A stretch of DNA of 64,000 nucleotides from Haematomicrobium sanguinis DSM 21259 (GTDB lineage Bacteria; Actinomycetota; Actinomycetes; Actinomycetales; Micrococcaceae): assembly GCF_000688395.1 (NCBI RefSeq), contig NZ_JIAG01000007.1:102169-166168 (forward strand). The letters run 5' to 3'. Within the stretch, counting starts at the first letter, position 1. Each line of letters begins with the position of its first letter. The notes below the pieces were generated by a model that was not told the DNA's origin, made no database searches, and saw only the letters and a list, made by a program, of their open reading frames with translations. Positions 35,249 to 43,203 of the stretch are shown here, in pieces. The position numbers were made by a program, and so were the translations under genes.

Positions 35249-35304
35249 TATGTAGCGCGACACGCCGAGGAAATGCGATTTCCCTCGGCGTGTCGCGCTA
35301 CATA
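35249..35304. terminator. Long intergenic hairpin after fadB
   Basis: Arms 35249-35270 and 35283-35304 pair perfectly over 22 bp. Four more pairs (35271-35274 with 35278-35281) follow past a single bulged C at 35282, leaving a GCG loop. It lies between convergent genes and could end transcription from both sides. There is no U-tract. Confidence 0.75.
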
Positions 35305-35323
35305 CACGTCGTCGTGGGGCTGT

Positions 35324-35842
35324 TCAGCTCGAGATGCGTTTCGCGAGACCGGGATAGTCGATGACCACCCCGTCGGCGTCAACAGTAAGTTCCGCGGTGA
35401 AGTCACGCTCAGCGCTCTGATACCGCACGGTACCGTCACCGGAGGACGAATAGATTTGGCGGCTCGGCACCACGCGCAGCGAGGGCACCTCGACCCACGC
35501 CATGGTCAAAGTGGTTTCAGGGGTGGGGTGTTCGAGCAGCCCGAGGCGGCGAATCGGCATGGTGTTGGTCACCGGGCACAACGCCAAGTCGCAGTCCAGC
35601 GCGTCGCTGAGTGCGTCTGGATCAGTGATGCCATGTTCCGGGAAGTAGCGCGAAACAACGCTCACCCGCAGTCTTCGAGTGATCCACCCCGGATCCACCC
35701 TGAGATCCCACGACAATTCGTATTCGGGTGTGAGAGAGAATCCATGCGCTTGCATCCACGAATCGTCGAAGTGAATCCACGCGGAATCTTGCCGAGACGG
35801 ATCATCAACACCGCGCCACATATAAGCGTCTGCCAAGTCCAT
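35324..35842 (-). CDS. Putative glycolipid-binding domain protein
   Basis: This 172-residue protein resembles the Pfam 'putative glycolipid-binding' family (PF06475), a beta-barrel-like fold seen in many actinobacteria. The N-terminal YMWRGVDDPSRQDSAWIHF and the central WDLRVDPGWITRRLRVSV match that family's WR..., ...Y...D..W.....V pattern. No signal peptide or membrane segment is present. The actual ligand is not known. The gene appears leaderless (TAATCT six bases before the ATG). Confidence 0.75.
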   Translation of the reverse strand: MDLADAYMWRGVDDPSRQDSAWIHFDDSWMQAHGFSLTPEYELSWDLRVDPGWITRRLRVSVVSRYFPEHGITDPDALSDALDCDLALCPVTNTMPIRRLGLLEHPTPETTLTMAWVEVPSLRVVPSRQIYSSSGDGTVRYQSAERDFTAELTVDADGVVIDYPGLAKRISS

Positions 35843-35848
35843 GAACCT

Positions 35849-35854
35849 AGATTA
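35849..35854 (-). promoter_or_regulatory. -10 box of the glycolipid-binding-like gene (leaderless)
   Basis: TAATCT on the minus strand lies six bases from ATG 35842 and no Shine-Dalgarno sequence is present. Confidence 0.5.
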
Positions 35855-35876
35855 GTGCTCGGTGCGCAACCGCAAT

Positions 35877-36416
35877 TCATTGCTGCGCCGCATTGAGATG
35901 CTCTAGCGCACGGTATCCCAACCCCTGATCGGTGAGTTCACCGGACGCCAGTAAATTGCGAAACTCGGTCAATGTCACCGTGACTGTTTCAATGAATTCT
36001 TCCGTGTCCAAGGTAGGCGCTCCCAATTCAACTGCATCACGAACGATAATGACGTGCTGTTGGAGCCGTGATGTGGAAGATTGCCATGTTGAACCAACGT
36101 ACTCAGCGTTTGATCCACCGTAGCCGGTTTCCTCACGTAACTCTCGTTGTCCGGCCACAATGACGTTTTCAGCATGATCAACCCGACCCCCTGGCATCTC
36201 TAACAATATTTTCCCGGGACCGGGCCGAAATTGGCGGGCGAGCACCACCCTATGATCTGGAGTCAGAGCCAGAACTGCTACAGATTCGCCATCATCCACA
36301 AGATCCCATGCGCTCACCGTCCCATCGGGCATCCGGTAGTTTCGGGTCGTGACGGTTCTGAAGCCACTGGGCATAGAGCGTACAGTCTCGTCCTGCACAG
36401 TCCATTCAAGGTTCAT
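35877..36416 (-). CDS. NUDIX hydrolase (ADP-ribose pyrophosphatase-like)
   Basis: This is a 179-residue NUDIX hydrolase. The Nudix box is GGRVDHAENVIVAGQRELREE followed by TGYGG, with the metal-binding REx2EE glutamates intact. The preceding RQFRPGPGKILLEMPGG resembles ADP-ribose pyrophosphatases (RQYR...ELPAG). ATG 36416 is chosen because GAGGTGAT lies five bases upstream. It differs from its neighbours by lower GC content and by A/T-rich codons such as AAT, TTG and CAA, which may point to recent transfer. It is separated from the aldo/keto reductase gene by a long hairpin. Confidence 0.88.
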   Translation of the reverse strand: MNLEWTVQDETVRSMPSGFRTVTTRNYRMPDGTVSAWDLVDDGESVAVLALTPDHRVVLARQFRPGPGKILLEMPGGRVDHAENVIVAGQRELREETGYGGSNAEYVGSTWQSSTSRLQQHVIIVRDAVELGAPTLDTEEFIETVTVTLTEFRNLLASGELTDQGLGYRALEHLNAAQQ

Positions 36417-36440
36417 TGGTATCACCTCGTCCCGCATCCC

Positions 36441-36509
36441 CCTCGACTGTGTAGCAGTAGGTGCCCATGTTCTCGCGCCACATGGGCATCTTTTGCTACA
36501 TAGTTGAGG
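36441..36509. terminator. 30-bp wobble-tolerant hairpin after the aldo/keto reductase gene
   Basis: Arms 36441-36470 and 36480-36509 are complementary with five differences around a 9-base loop. Four of the differences place G opposite T, which are G-U pairs in plus-strand RNA; only one is a true mismatch. In minus-strand RNA they would be A-C mismatches. The repeat directly abuts the aldo/keto reductase stop codon. Confidence 0.75.
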
Positions 36510-37481
36510 TTAGAAGAGCGCGACCTTCGGCGTCTGCGGGAAGATCTCATCCAGCTCGGCCAGATCCTCGTCGCTGAGCGGCACCACCGCGAGGGCGTTC
36601 TGCTCGATTTGCTCCGGCTTAGTCGCCCCGGCGATCACCGAGGCCACCGCGGGTTGCGCTGCCAACCAGGAGAACGCGACCTGCACCTCGGTCAGATCCC
36701 GCGCCTTCGCGAAATCGCCAAACGCACGCAACTGCTCCAAGTCCGCATTCTCCACCAGGTTGGTCCTTGAGTGCGAGAGCCTGCTCCCTGCCGGCGCCTT
36801 CCCGTCCGAATACTTACCGGTCAATAGCCCGTTCGCGAGCGGGAAGTACGGCAGCACACCCAGCCCGTAGGCCTCGGCGGCGGGCACCACTTCCAGCTCG
36901 GCACGCCGATCCAGCAAATTGTAGTGATTCTGCGCGGAAATGAACCGCTCCACGTCCAGCCCGCGCGCCACATATTCGGCCTCCGCAACCTGCCATCCGG
37001 CCCGATTCGAGTGCCCAATGTAGCGCACCTTGCCGTCCTGAATGAGCGTATTGAGCGCGGACAGCGTCTCCCCGATCGGAGTCAGCGGATCCGGCGTGTG
37101 GTACTGATACAGGTCGATGTAGTCGGTGCCGAGCCGCTTGAGCGAATGCTCCACGGCCTGCAAAATGTACTTCCGCGACCCGCGCGCACCAAAATCCGGG
37201 CCGTTCGCGCCACGCGCGTCCAACCCAAATTTCGTGGCAATAATCGCCTCATCGCGCCGCCCCTTGAGCGCCGCGCCCAGCATCGTCTCCGAGAGCCCGG
37301 GCTCCTTCCCGTACACATCGGCCACATCAAAAAGCGTCACCCCGGCATCCAGGGCGGCACGTACGACGGCGTTAGTCCCCTTTTGCGATTCGGTGGCAGT
37401 CCCAGCCCGGCCAAGGTTATTACACCCCAGCCCCACCACCGATACCGAGAGACCGGAGTTTCCTACTCGACGCATGTCCAT
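36510..37481 (-). CDS. Aldo/keto reductase
   Basis: This is a 323-residue NADP-dependent aldo/keto reductase with a TIM-barrel fold. The catalytic tetrad is visible: Asp and Tyr in FDVADVYG, Lys in IATKFG and His in YQYHTPDP. The segment VIAGATKPEQIEQN near the C terminus is the usual cofactor-binding region. ATG 37481 overlaps the DUF402 stop by one base (TGATG) and AGGAAAGGA lies upstream; a second ATG two codons later is possible. It is probably the last gene of a dxs-DUF402-AKR unit. The substrate is unknown. Confidence 0.9.
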   Translation of the reverse strand: MDMRRVGNSGLSVSVVGLGCNNLGRAGTATESQKGTNAVVRAALDAGVTLFDVADVYGKEPGLSETMLGAALKGRRDEAIIATKFGLDARGANGPDFGARGSRKYILQAVEHSLKRLGTDYIDLYQYHTPDPLTPIGETLSALNTLIQDGKVRYIGHSNRAGWQVAEAEYVARGLDVERFISAQNHYNLLDRRAELEVVPAAEAYGLGVLPYFPLANGLLTGKYSDGKAPAGSRLSHSRTNLVENADLEQLRAFGDFAKARDLTEVQVAFSWLAAQPAVASVIAGATKPEQIEQNALAVVPLSDEDLAELDEIFPQTPKVALF

Positions 37482-38113
37482 CAGCGCTCATCCTTTCCTG
37501 GGAAGCGATCCAAGCCCAATTCCTGGGCTCTCTTTAGCCATTGTTGATCGCGGTGGTCAAATGGCGCGTCACCGGCTTCGACCTGTCGGTAAATGCGCTC
37601 GGCGTCCGCAGCGATCGAGTCGATCATGGCCTGTGGGTAGTGGAACAACTTTTGGTGGTCCTCGAACTCGTCTTCATCGTCAAGGACCATCCGGCCGTCA
37701 TCGAAGCGGAGCACGTCCAGGTCCATATCGACGAGGTTGATTTCCCAGCCGTCGCGCGCAAGCCGTTGCCAACGGTTGTCGGTCACCAGGTCAACGTAAA
37801 TCCATAAACCGTGTTCATGCCCGCCGGTATGGAATGTCGCCACCCACTGATCGTCGTGGGGGAAGAGGACGAGATTCTCCCGATGTGCCAGGAACGCGAA
37901 TCCCGGCCGCGAGATGAGGTGCCCGGCCGGCTGGTACAGCCAATGCCCGTATTCATCGGATCCGAGATAAAAGGACGGGACCGCCCAGTGCGGCCGCCCA
38001 TCCCATTTCCAGTTGCGTAAGACCACAAGTTCACCGGGCTCGGCCGTGAAATGTGTCAGCGGCTCCCCGGAATACGGGGCACGGTGCCTTTCGGTAGACA
38101 CGTCTAAACTCAT
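37481..38113 (-). CDS. DUF402 domain protein
   Basis: This is a 210-residue protein with a DUF402/FomD-like fold, a family with a two-layer beta-barrel that in some members hydrolyses nucleoside or phosphonate diesters. The diagnostic stretch is NLVDMDLDVLRFDDGRMVLDDEDEFEDHQ (about residues 135-165), whose acidic residues are the usual metal ligands. WVATFHTGGHEHGLWIYVDL precedes it. ATG 38113 and GTG 38119 are both possible starts, with only a weak GAAGAAAG upstream. It lies 38 bases after dxs. Its substrate is unknown. Confidence 0.85.
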   Translation of the reverse strand: MSLDVSTERHRAPYSGEPLTHFTAEPGELVVLRNWKWDGRPHWAVPSFYLGSDEYGHWLYQPAGHLISRPGFAFLAHRENLVLFPHDDQWVATFHTGGHEHGLWIYVDLVTDNRWQRLARDGWEINLVDMDLDVLRFDDGRMVLDDEDEFEDHQKLFHYPQAMIDSIAADAERIYRQVEAGDAPFDHRDQQWLKRAQELGLDRFPGKDER

Positions 38114-38151
38114 GCTCACGCTTTCTTCGCTCAGAACCCGGCCAGGGCGGA

Positions 38152-40125
38152 CTACAGACGAGGAATCTCGCCGGTCGCGGCGCGCTCCCCCGGCAACGGC
38201 CTGGCGTGCGGAACCTTAGCACCGAGTACTTGGGCCACCACATCGCGAGAAATCTCCTGCGCGCTCAACCCTACCCGTTCCAACACCTGGGAACGGGATC
38301 CGTGCGCCAAGAACTCGACCGGCAATCCGACCTCATTGAGCCCGGTGTCGATACCCGCCTCCCGCATTTCCTGCCGAATACGCGACCCGACTCCCCCGGC
38401 CCGCACGCCGTCCTCGATAACCACCACAAGCCGATGCTGGTCGGAGAGGTCCACCACAGATCGCGGGACCGGAAGCACCCAGCGCGGGTCCACCACCGTG
38501 GAGGAAATGCCTTGCGCTTCCAGCCGCTGCGCCACGTCCAGGGACAGTTCTGCCATCGCACCGACGCTGACAATGAGCACGTCCCGGACGCCATCGCGCG
38601 GTTGAAGGCGGCGTGCCAACACATCCACGCCATCGTCCAATCGCTCCACCGCATCAATCGGTGCTCCGACATCGCCCTTGGAGAACCGCACCACGGTCGG
38701 CGCGTCCTCCACTGCCACGGCTTCGTGGAGTTCTTCGCGTAGGCGGTCCGCATCGCGCGGAGCGGCAATATGAATGCCGGGGACTACTTGCAAAATGGAC
38801 AAATCCCACATGCCGTGGTGGCTCGGCCCATCGGGACCCGTCACGCCGGCGCGGTCTAGGACCAGCGTGACCCCCGCTTTATGCAAGGCCACGTCCATCA
38901 ACAACTGATCAAACGCCCGGTTCAGGAAGGTCGCATAGACGGCAACCACCGGATGCAGTCCGCCAAAGGCCATACCGGCCGCAGAGGTGACCGCATGCTG
39001 CTCGGCAATCCCCACGTCAAAAACCCGATCCGGGTATTTGGCCTTCAACTTCTGGAACCCCACCGGGATCAACATGGCACCGGTGATGCCCACCACATCG
39101 GGGCGCTCATCGGCGATCGTCACAATTTCGTCGGCAAACACCGAGGTCCAGGATTGCGCACCCGGCGCGTCCACGGGCGCACCCGAAAGCGGGTCAATCA
39201 CCCCGACAGAGTGGAACTGGTCGTCCTCGTGGTCGCGGGCCGGCTGAAAGCCGTGGCCCTTTTCGGTGATGGTGTGCACCAGGACCGGACCGCCGTACTC
39301 TTTCGCCGTGGTCAGCGCATCCTCGACCTCGGCCAGGTTATGCCCGTCGATCGGCCCAATGTATTTCAGCCCGAGATCCTCAAAGAGCCCCTGGGGCGCC
39401 CACCAGTCTTTAATGCCCTTCTTCGTCGCATGCAGACCCTTGTAGGTGAATTTGCCGAGCGGCCCGCCTTCTTGCAACCGTTTCTTCCACCAGTCCAGGG
39501 TTCCTTCATAGCGGCGGTGCGTGCGCACGGAGTCCAGAGCCTTCCGCAAATGCGCCATCTGATCGGCCAGACCGCCAATGGTCGGTGCATAGGATCGGCC
39601 GTTGTCGTTCACGACCACCACGACGCTGCGGTCCTTATCCCCGGCAATATTGTTCAACGCTTCCCACGCCATCCCGCCGGTCAGCGCGCCGTCACCGATC
39701 ATCACCACCACGGAGCGATCGGTCCTGCCGGCAAGCTTGTGCGCCCGCGAAATGCCGTCCGCCCAGGACAGCGAGGAGGAAGCGTGGGAGCTTTCGACAA
39801 TGTCGTGTTCACTCTCCGCGCGATCCGGGTACCCGGACAGGCCCCCCTGCTTGCGAAGCGTCGAGAAGTCCTGCCGCCCGGTCAGCATCTTGTGCACATA
39901 GGACTGGTGCCCGGTATCAAAAATGAGCGAGTCACGCGGCGAGTCGAAGACCCGGTGCATCGCGAGCGTAAGCTCAACCACACCCAAATTCGGCCCCAGG
40001 TGCCCGCCGGTTCGGGACACGTTCGAGACGAGAAAATCACGGATTTCTTGTGCGAGGTCCTCCAGTTGCCCACTGCTCAATTTGCTGAGATCGTGTGGCG
40101 ATTTGATGGTCTCTAACAAGCTCAC
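38152..40125 (-). CDS. dxs: 1-deoxy-D-xylulose-5-phosphate synthase
   Basis: DXS condenses pyruvate and glyceraldehyde 3-phosphate to DXP, the entry step of the MEP isoprenoid pathway, using thiamine diphosphate. The 657-residue length is normal. N-terminal features are [20 protein letters not shown] and the ThDP/Mg motif [16 protein letters not shown]. The central pyrimidine-binding domain has the catalytic Glu in [16 protein letters not shown]. The C-terminal transketolase domain is complete. GTG 40125 has GGGAGGA upstream. It is separated from acnA by a 28-bp perfect hairpin. Confidence 0.96.
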   Translation of the reverse strand: MSLLETIKSPHDLSKLSSGQLEDLAQEIRDFLVSNVSRTGGHLGPNLGVVELTLAMHRVFDSPRDSLIFDTGHQSYVHKMLTGRQDFSTLRKQGGLSGYPDRAESEHDIVESSHASSSLSWADGISRAHKLAGRTDRSVVVMIGDGALTGGMAWEALNNIAGDKDRSVVVVVNDNGRSYAPTIGGLADQMAHLRKALDSVRTHRRYEGTLDWWKKRLQEGGPLGKFTYKGLHATKKGIKDWWAPQGLFEDLGLKYIGPIDGHNLAEVEDALTTAKEYGGPVLVHTITEKGHGFQPARDHEDDQFHSVGVIDPLSGAPVDAPGAQSWTSVFADEIVTIADERPDVVGITGAMLIPVGFQKLKAKYPDRVFDVGIAEQHAVTSAAGMAFGGLHPVVAVYATFLNRAFDQLLMDVALHKAGVTLVLDRAGVTGPDGPSHHGMWDLSILQVVPGIHIAAPRDADRLREELHEAVAVEDAPTVVRFSKGDVGAPIDAVERLDDGVDVLARRLQPRDGVRDVLIVSVGAMAELSLDVAQRLEAQGISSTVVDPRWVLPVPRSVVDLSDQHRLVVVIEDGVRAGGVGSRIRQEMREAGIDTGLNEVGLPVEFLAHGSRSQVLERVGLSAQEISRDVVAQVLGAKVPHARPLPGERAATGEIPRL

Positions 40126-40181
40126 GTGATCCTCCCTGATGTTGACCTCACTTGGGTTCCCAGTCTACCCGCGCTTAACGC

Positions 40182-40243
40182 CACATCCCCGGATCGCGTT
40201 TTCATCCCCGCACTTGGGGATGAAAACGCGATCCGGGGATGTG
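40182..40243. terminator. 28-bp perfect hairpin between acnA and dxs
   Basis: Arms 40182-40209 (starting CACATCCCCGGATCGCG) and 40216-40243 are fully complementary around the 6-base loop GCACTT. It begins seven bases after the acnA stop. No U-tract follows in the direction of transcription. It is a candidate 3'-end element of acnA mRNA. Confidence 0.8.
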
Positions 40244-40250
40244 AAACGAG

Positions 40251-43073
40251 TTACTTGCTGATTTGACGCAGCACGTACTGCAGGATTCCACCGTTGCGGT
40301 AGTAGTCCGCCTCACCCGGGGTATCAATGCGTACGACGGCGTCAAAGGACTTTTCTGCCCCATCCTCCGAGGTAGCGGTCACCTTCACGGTCTTGGGGGT
40401 GGTTCCCTCATTGAGCGCGGTGATCCCTTCGACGGAGAAGGTTTCGGTACCGTCCAGTCCCAGCGTGGCGGCGTTCTCGCCCTCGGGGAACTGCAGCGGC
40501 AACACACCCATGCCGATCAGGTTGGAGCGGTGGATACGCTCGTAGGATTCGGCGATGACGGCCTTGACGCCCAGGAGCGCGGTGCCCTTGGCTGCCCAGT
40601 CGCGCGAGGAGCCGGAACCGTATTCCTTGCCCGCCAACACCACGAGCGGGGTTCCCGCCTTCTGGTAGTTGACCGAGGCGTCATAGATAAACGACTGCGG
40701 CCCGCCCTCTTGGGTGAAGTCGCGGGTGTAGCCGCCCTCCACATCGTCCAGAAGCTGGTTGCGCAGACGGATATTCGCGAAGGTACCGCGAATCATGACC
40801 TCGTGGTTGCCGCGACGGGAGCCGTAGGAGTTGAAGTCCTTGCGCTCCACACCGTTTTCAATCAAGTACTGGCCAGCGGGGCTGTCCGACTTGAAGGAAC
40901 CGGCCGGGGAAATGTGGTCGGTGGTGACCGAGTCGCCAAGCTTCGCCAGGACGCGGGCACCGGTGATGTCCTCGACCGCGGCCGGCTCTTGGCCCATGCC
41001 TTCGAAGTACGGGGGCTTGCGCACGTAGGTGGACTTCTCATCCCATTCGAAGGTGTTCCCCTCGGGGGTGTCCAAGGACTGCCAACGCTCATCGCCGTCA
41101 AAGACGCCGTCGTAGCCCTTGGCGAACATGGCCTCGTCAATGGAATCGTCGATGACCTTTTGCACCTCGGCGGGGTTCGGCCAGATGTCCTTCAAAAAGA
41201 CGTCGTTGCCGTCCTTGTCCTGGCCAAGCGGCTGGGTGTTGAAGTCAAAGTCCATGGAACCGGCCAGAGCGTACGCCACCACGAGCGGCGGCGATGCGAG
41301 GTAGTTCATCTTGACGTCCGGGTTGATGCGTCCCTCGAAGTTACGGTTACCCGAGAGCACCGAGGTGACCGAGAGGTCATTGTCGGCAATGGCCTGGGAA
41401 ATCTCGGGGTTGAGCGGACCGGAGTTACCGATACAGGTGGTGCAGCCGTAACCAACCACATAGAAGCCGAGCTTCTCCAGGTACGGGATCAGGCCGGACT
41501 TCTCGTAGTAGTCGGTGACCACCTTGGAGCCGGGTGCCACCGAGGTCTTGACCCAAGGCTTGGACACCAGGCCCTTGTCCACGGCGTTTCGCGCCAACAC
41601 GGCCGCGGCCAACATGACCGAGGGGTTGGAGGTGTTGGTGCAGGAGGTGATCGACGCAATGGTCACGGCACCGTGATCGAGCTCGAAGGTGCGCCCCTCG
41701 GTGTCGGTGACAGTCACCGGATTGGACGGACGTCCGTCATTGCCCTTGGCGGCCGAATCCATCGGGCGCACTTCATTGTCATCGGGCAGGAACGCTCCCT
41801 CTTCGCCGGGGGCCGCTCCTATCGGATCGGAAGCGATCATCGAGTCCTCGACCGCCTGGTCCAAGGTGTCGTGACCGATCGTCACATAGTTGTGCAGGTC
41901 CTTGCGGAACTGTTCGCGCGAATCGGTGAGCTCGATACGGTCTTGCGGGCGCTTCGGGCCGGCAATGGAGGGAACCACGGTGGACAGGTCCAGTTCCAGG
42001 TATTCGCTGAAGCGCAGTTCCCGGCTCGGATCATGCCACAGTCCCTGCTCCTTGGTGTACGCCTCGACCAAGGCAACGTTTTCCTCGCTGCGGCCGGTCA
42101 GACGCAAGTAATCCAGGGTGACATCGTCGATCGGGAACATGGCGGCAGTGGAGCCGAACTCGGGGCTCATATTGCCGATCGTGGCGCGGTTGGCGAGCGG
42201 AACAGCGGCCACGCCTTCCCCGTAGAATTCCACGAACTTGCCCACCACGCCGTGCTTGCGCAACATTTCGGTGATGGTGAGCACCACGTCGGTGGCGGTC
42301 GCGCCGGCCGGAATCGACCCGGTCAGTTTAAACCCGACCACGCGCGGAATGAGCATGGACACCGGCTGGCCGAGCATTGCAGCCTCGGCCTCGATGCCGC
42401 CGACGCCCCAACCCAGCACGCCCAGTCCGTTGACCATGGTGGTGTGGGAGTCGGTGCCGACGCAGGTGTCCGGGTAGGCGCGGAGTTTTCCATCGACCTC
42501 GCGGGTCATGACGGTGCGCGCCAAGTATTCAATGTTCACCTGGTGCACAATGCCGGTGCCCGGGGGAACAACCTTGAAGTCGTCGAACGCCGTTTGGCCC
42601 CAGCGCAGGAATTGGTAACGTTCGCCGTTGCGCTCGTACTCGATTTCCATGTTGCGCTCGATGGCCTGATCGTTGCCGAAGACATCGATCTGCACCGAGT
42701 GGTCAATGACCAATTCGGCCGGAGCCAGCGGGTTCACACGGGTGGGATCGCCGCCGAGTTCTTTGACGGCCTCGCGCATGGTCGCCAGGTCCACCACACA
42801 GGGCACACCGGTAAAGTCCTGCATGATCACGCGGGCCGGGGTGAACTGAATTTCGGTATTGGGCTGCGCATCCGGGTCCCATCCGGCCAGCGCGCGGATG
42901 TGGTCTGCGGTGATGTTGGCACCGTCTTCGGTGCGCAACAGGTTCTCCAACAGAACCTTCAAGCTATAGGGGAGGCTTTCTGCGCCGTCAATGTCGCGTA
43001 GCCGGAAAATTTCATACTCGGTTCCGTTGACATCTAATACGCCCTTGGATCCGAAACTGTCCACATTACTCAT
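40251..43073 (-). CDS. acnA: Aconitate hydratase A
   Basis: AcnA isomerises citrate and isocitrate in the TCA cycle with a 4Fe-4S cluster. The 940-residue length fits the AcnA/IRP type. The three cluster ligands are Cys in [13 protein letters not shown] (about residue 476) and the two in [14 protein letters not shown] (about 542 and 545). [15 protein letters not shown] in the C-terminal swivelling domain holds substrate-binding residues. ATG 43073 is chosen because conserved sequence starts there and GAGGAG lies upstream; the frame extends eight codons further. An iron link is possible but no clear IdeR site is upstream. Confidence 0.96.
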   Translation of the reverse strand: MSNVDSFGSKGVLDVNGTEYEIFRLRDIDGAESLPYSLKVLLENLLRTEDGANITADHIRALAGWDPDAQPNTEIQFTPARVIMQDFTGVPCVVDLATMREAVKELGGDPTRVNPLAPAELVIDHSVQIDVFGNDQAIERNMEIEYERNGERYQFLRWGQTAFDDFKVVPPGTGIVHQVNIEYLARTVMTREVDGKLRAYPDTCVGTDSHTTMVNGLGVLGWGVGGIEAEAAMLGQPVSMLIPRVVGFKLTGSIPAGATATDVVLTITEMLRKHGVVGKFVEFYGEGVAAVPLANRATIGNMSPEFGSTAAMFPIDDVTLDYLRLTGRSEENVALVEAYTKEQGLWHDPSRELRFSEYLELDLSTVVPSIAGPKRPQDRIELTDSREQFRKDLHNYVTIGHDTLDQAVEDSMIASDPIGAAPGEEGAFLPDDNEVRPMDSAAKGNDGRPSNPVTVTDTEGRTFELDHGAVTIASITSCTNTSNPSVMLAAAVLARNAVDKGLVSKPWVKTSVAPGSKVVTDYYEKSGLIPYLEKLGFYVVGYGCTTCIGNSGPLNPEISQAIADNDLSVTSVLSGNRNFEGRINPDVKMNYLASPPLVVAYALAGSMDFDFNTQPLGQDKDGNDVFLKDIWPNPAEVQKVIDDSIDEAMFAKGYDGVFDGDERWQSLDTPEGNTFEWDEKSTYVRKPPYFEGMGQEPAAVEDITGARVLAKLGDSVTTDHISPAGSFKSDSPAGQYLIENGVERKDFNSYGSRRGNHEVMIRGTFANIRLRNQLLDDVEGGYTRDFTQEGGPQSFIYDASVNYQKAGTPLVVLAGKEYGSGSSRDWAAKGTALLGVKAVIAESYERIHRSNLIGMGVLPLQFPEGENAATLGLDGTETFSVEGITALNEGTTPKTVKVTATSEDGAEKSFDAVVRIDTPGEADYYRNGGILQYVLRQISK

Positions 43074-43203
43074 GCTTTTTTGGACTCCTCTCGCCACCTT
43101 TTATCTTTGTGTGACCGCCGTGCACTCGCTAGCAAGGTAGACCTAACTCGAGGCGGCTTTATTCCCGGCGCAGGCGCTCGGAGTCTAAAAGCTCCCATTT
43201 CGC

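Noticed and set aside
40263..43001. 912-codon open frame antisense to acnA
   Set aside because: acnA has full conserved motifs on the other strand; the antisense product is His/Gly/Val rich without any recognisable fold.
43134..43147. IdeR box before acnA (AAGGTAGACCTAAC)
   Set aside because: It is too short and asymmetric; only half of the 19-bp consensus is loosely matched.
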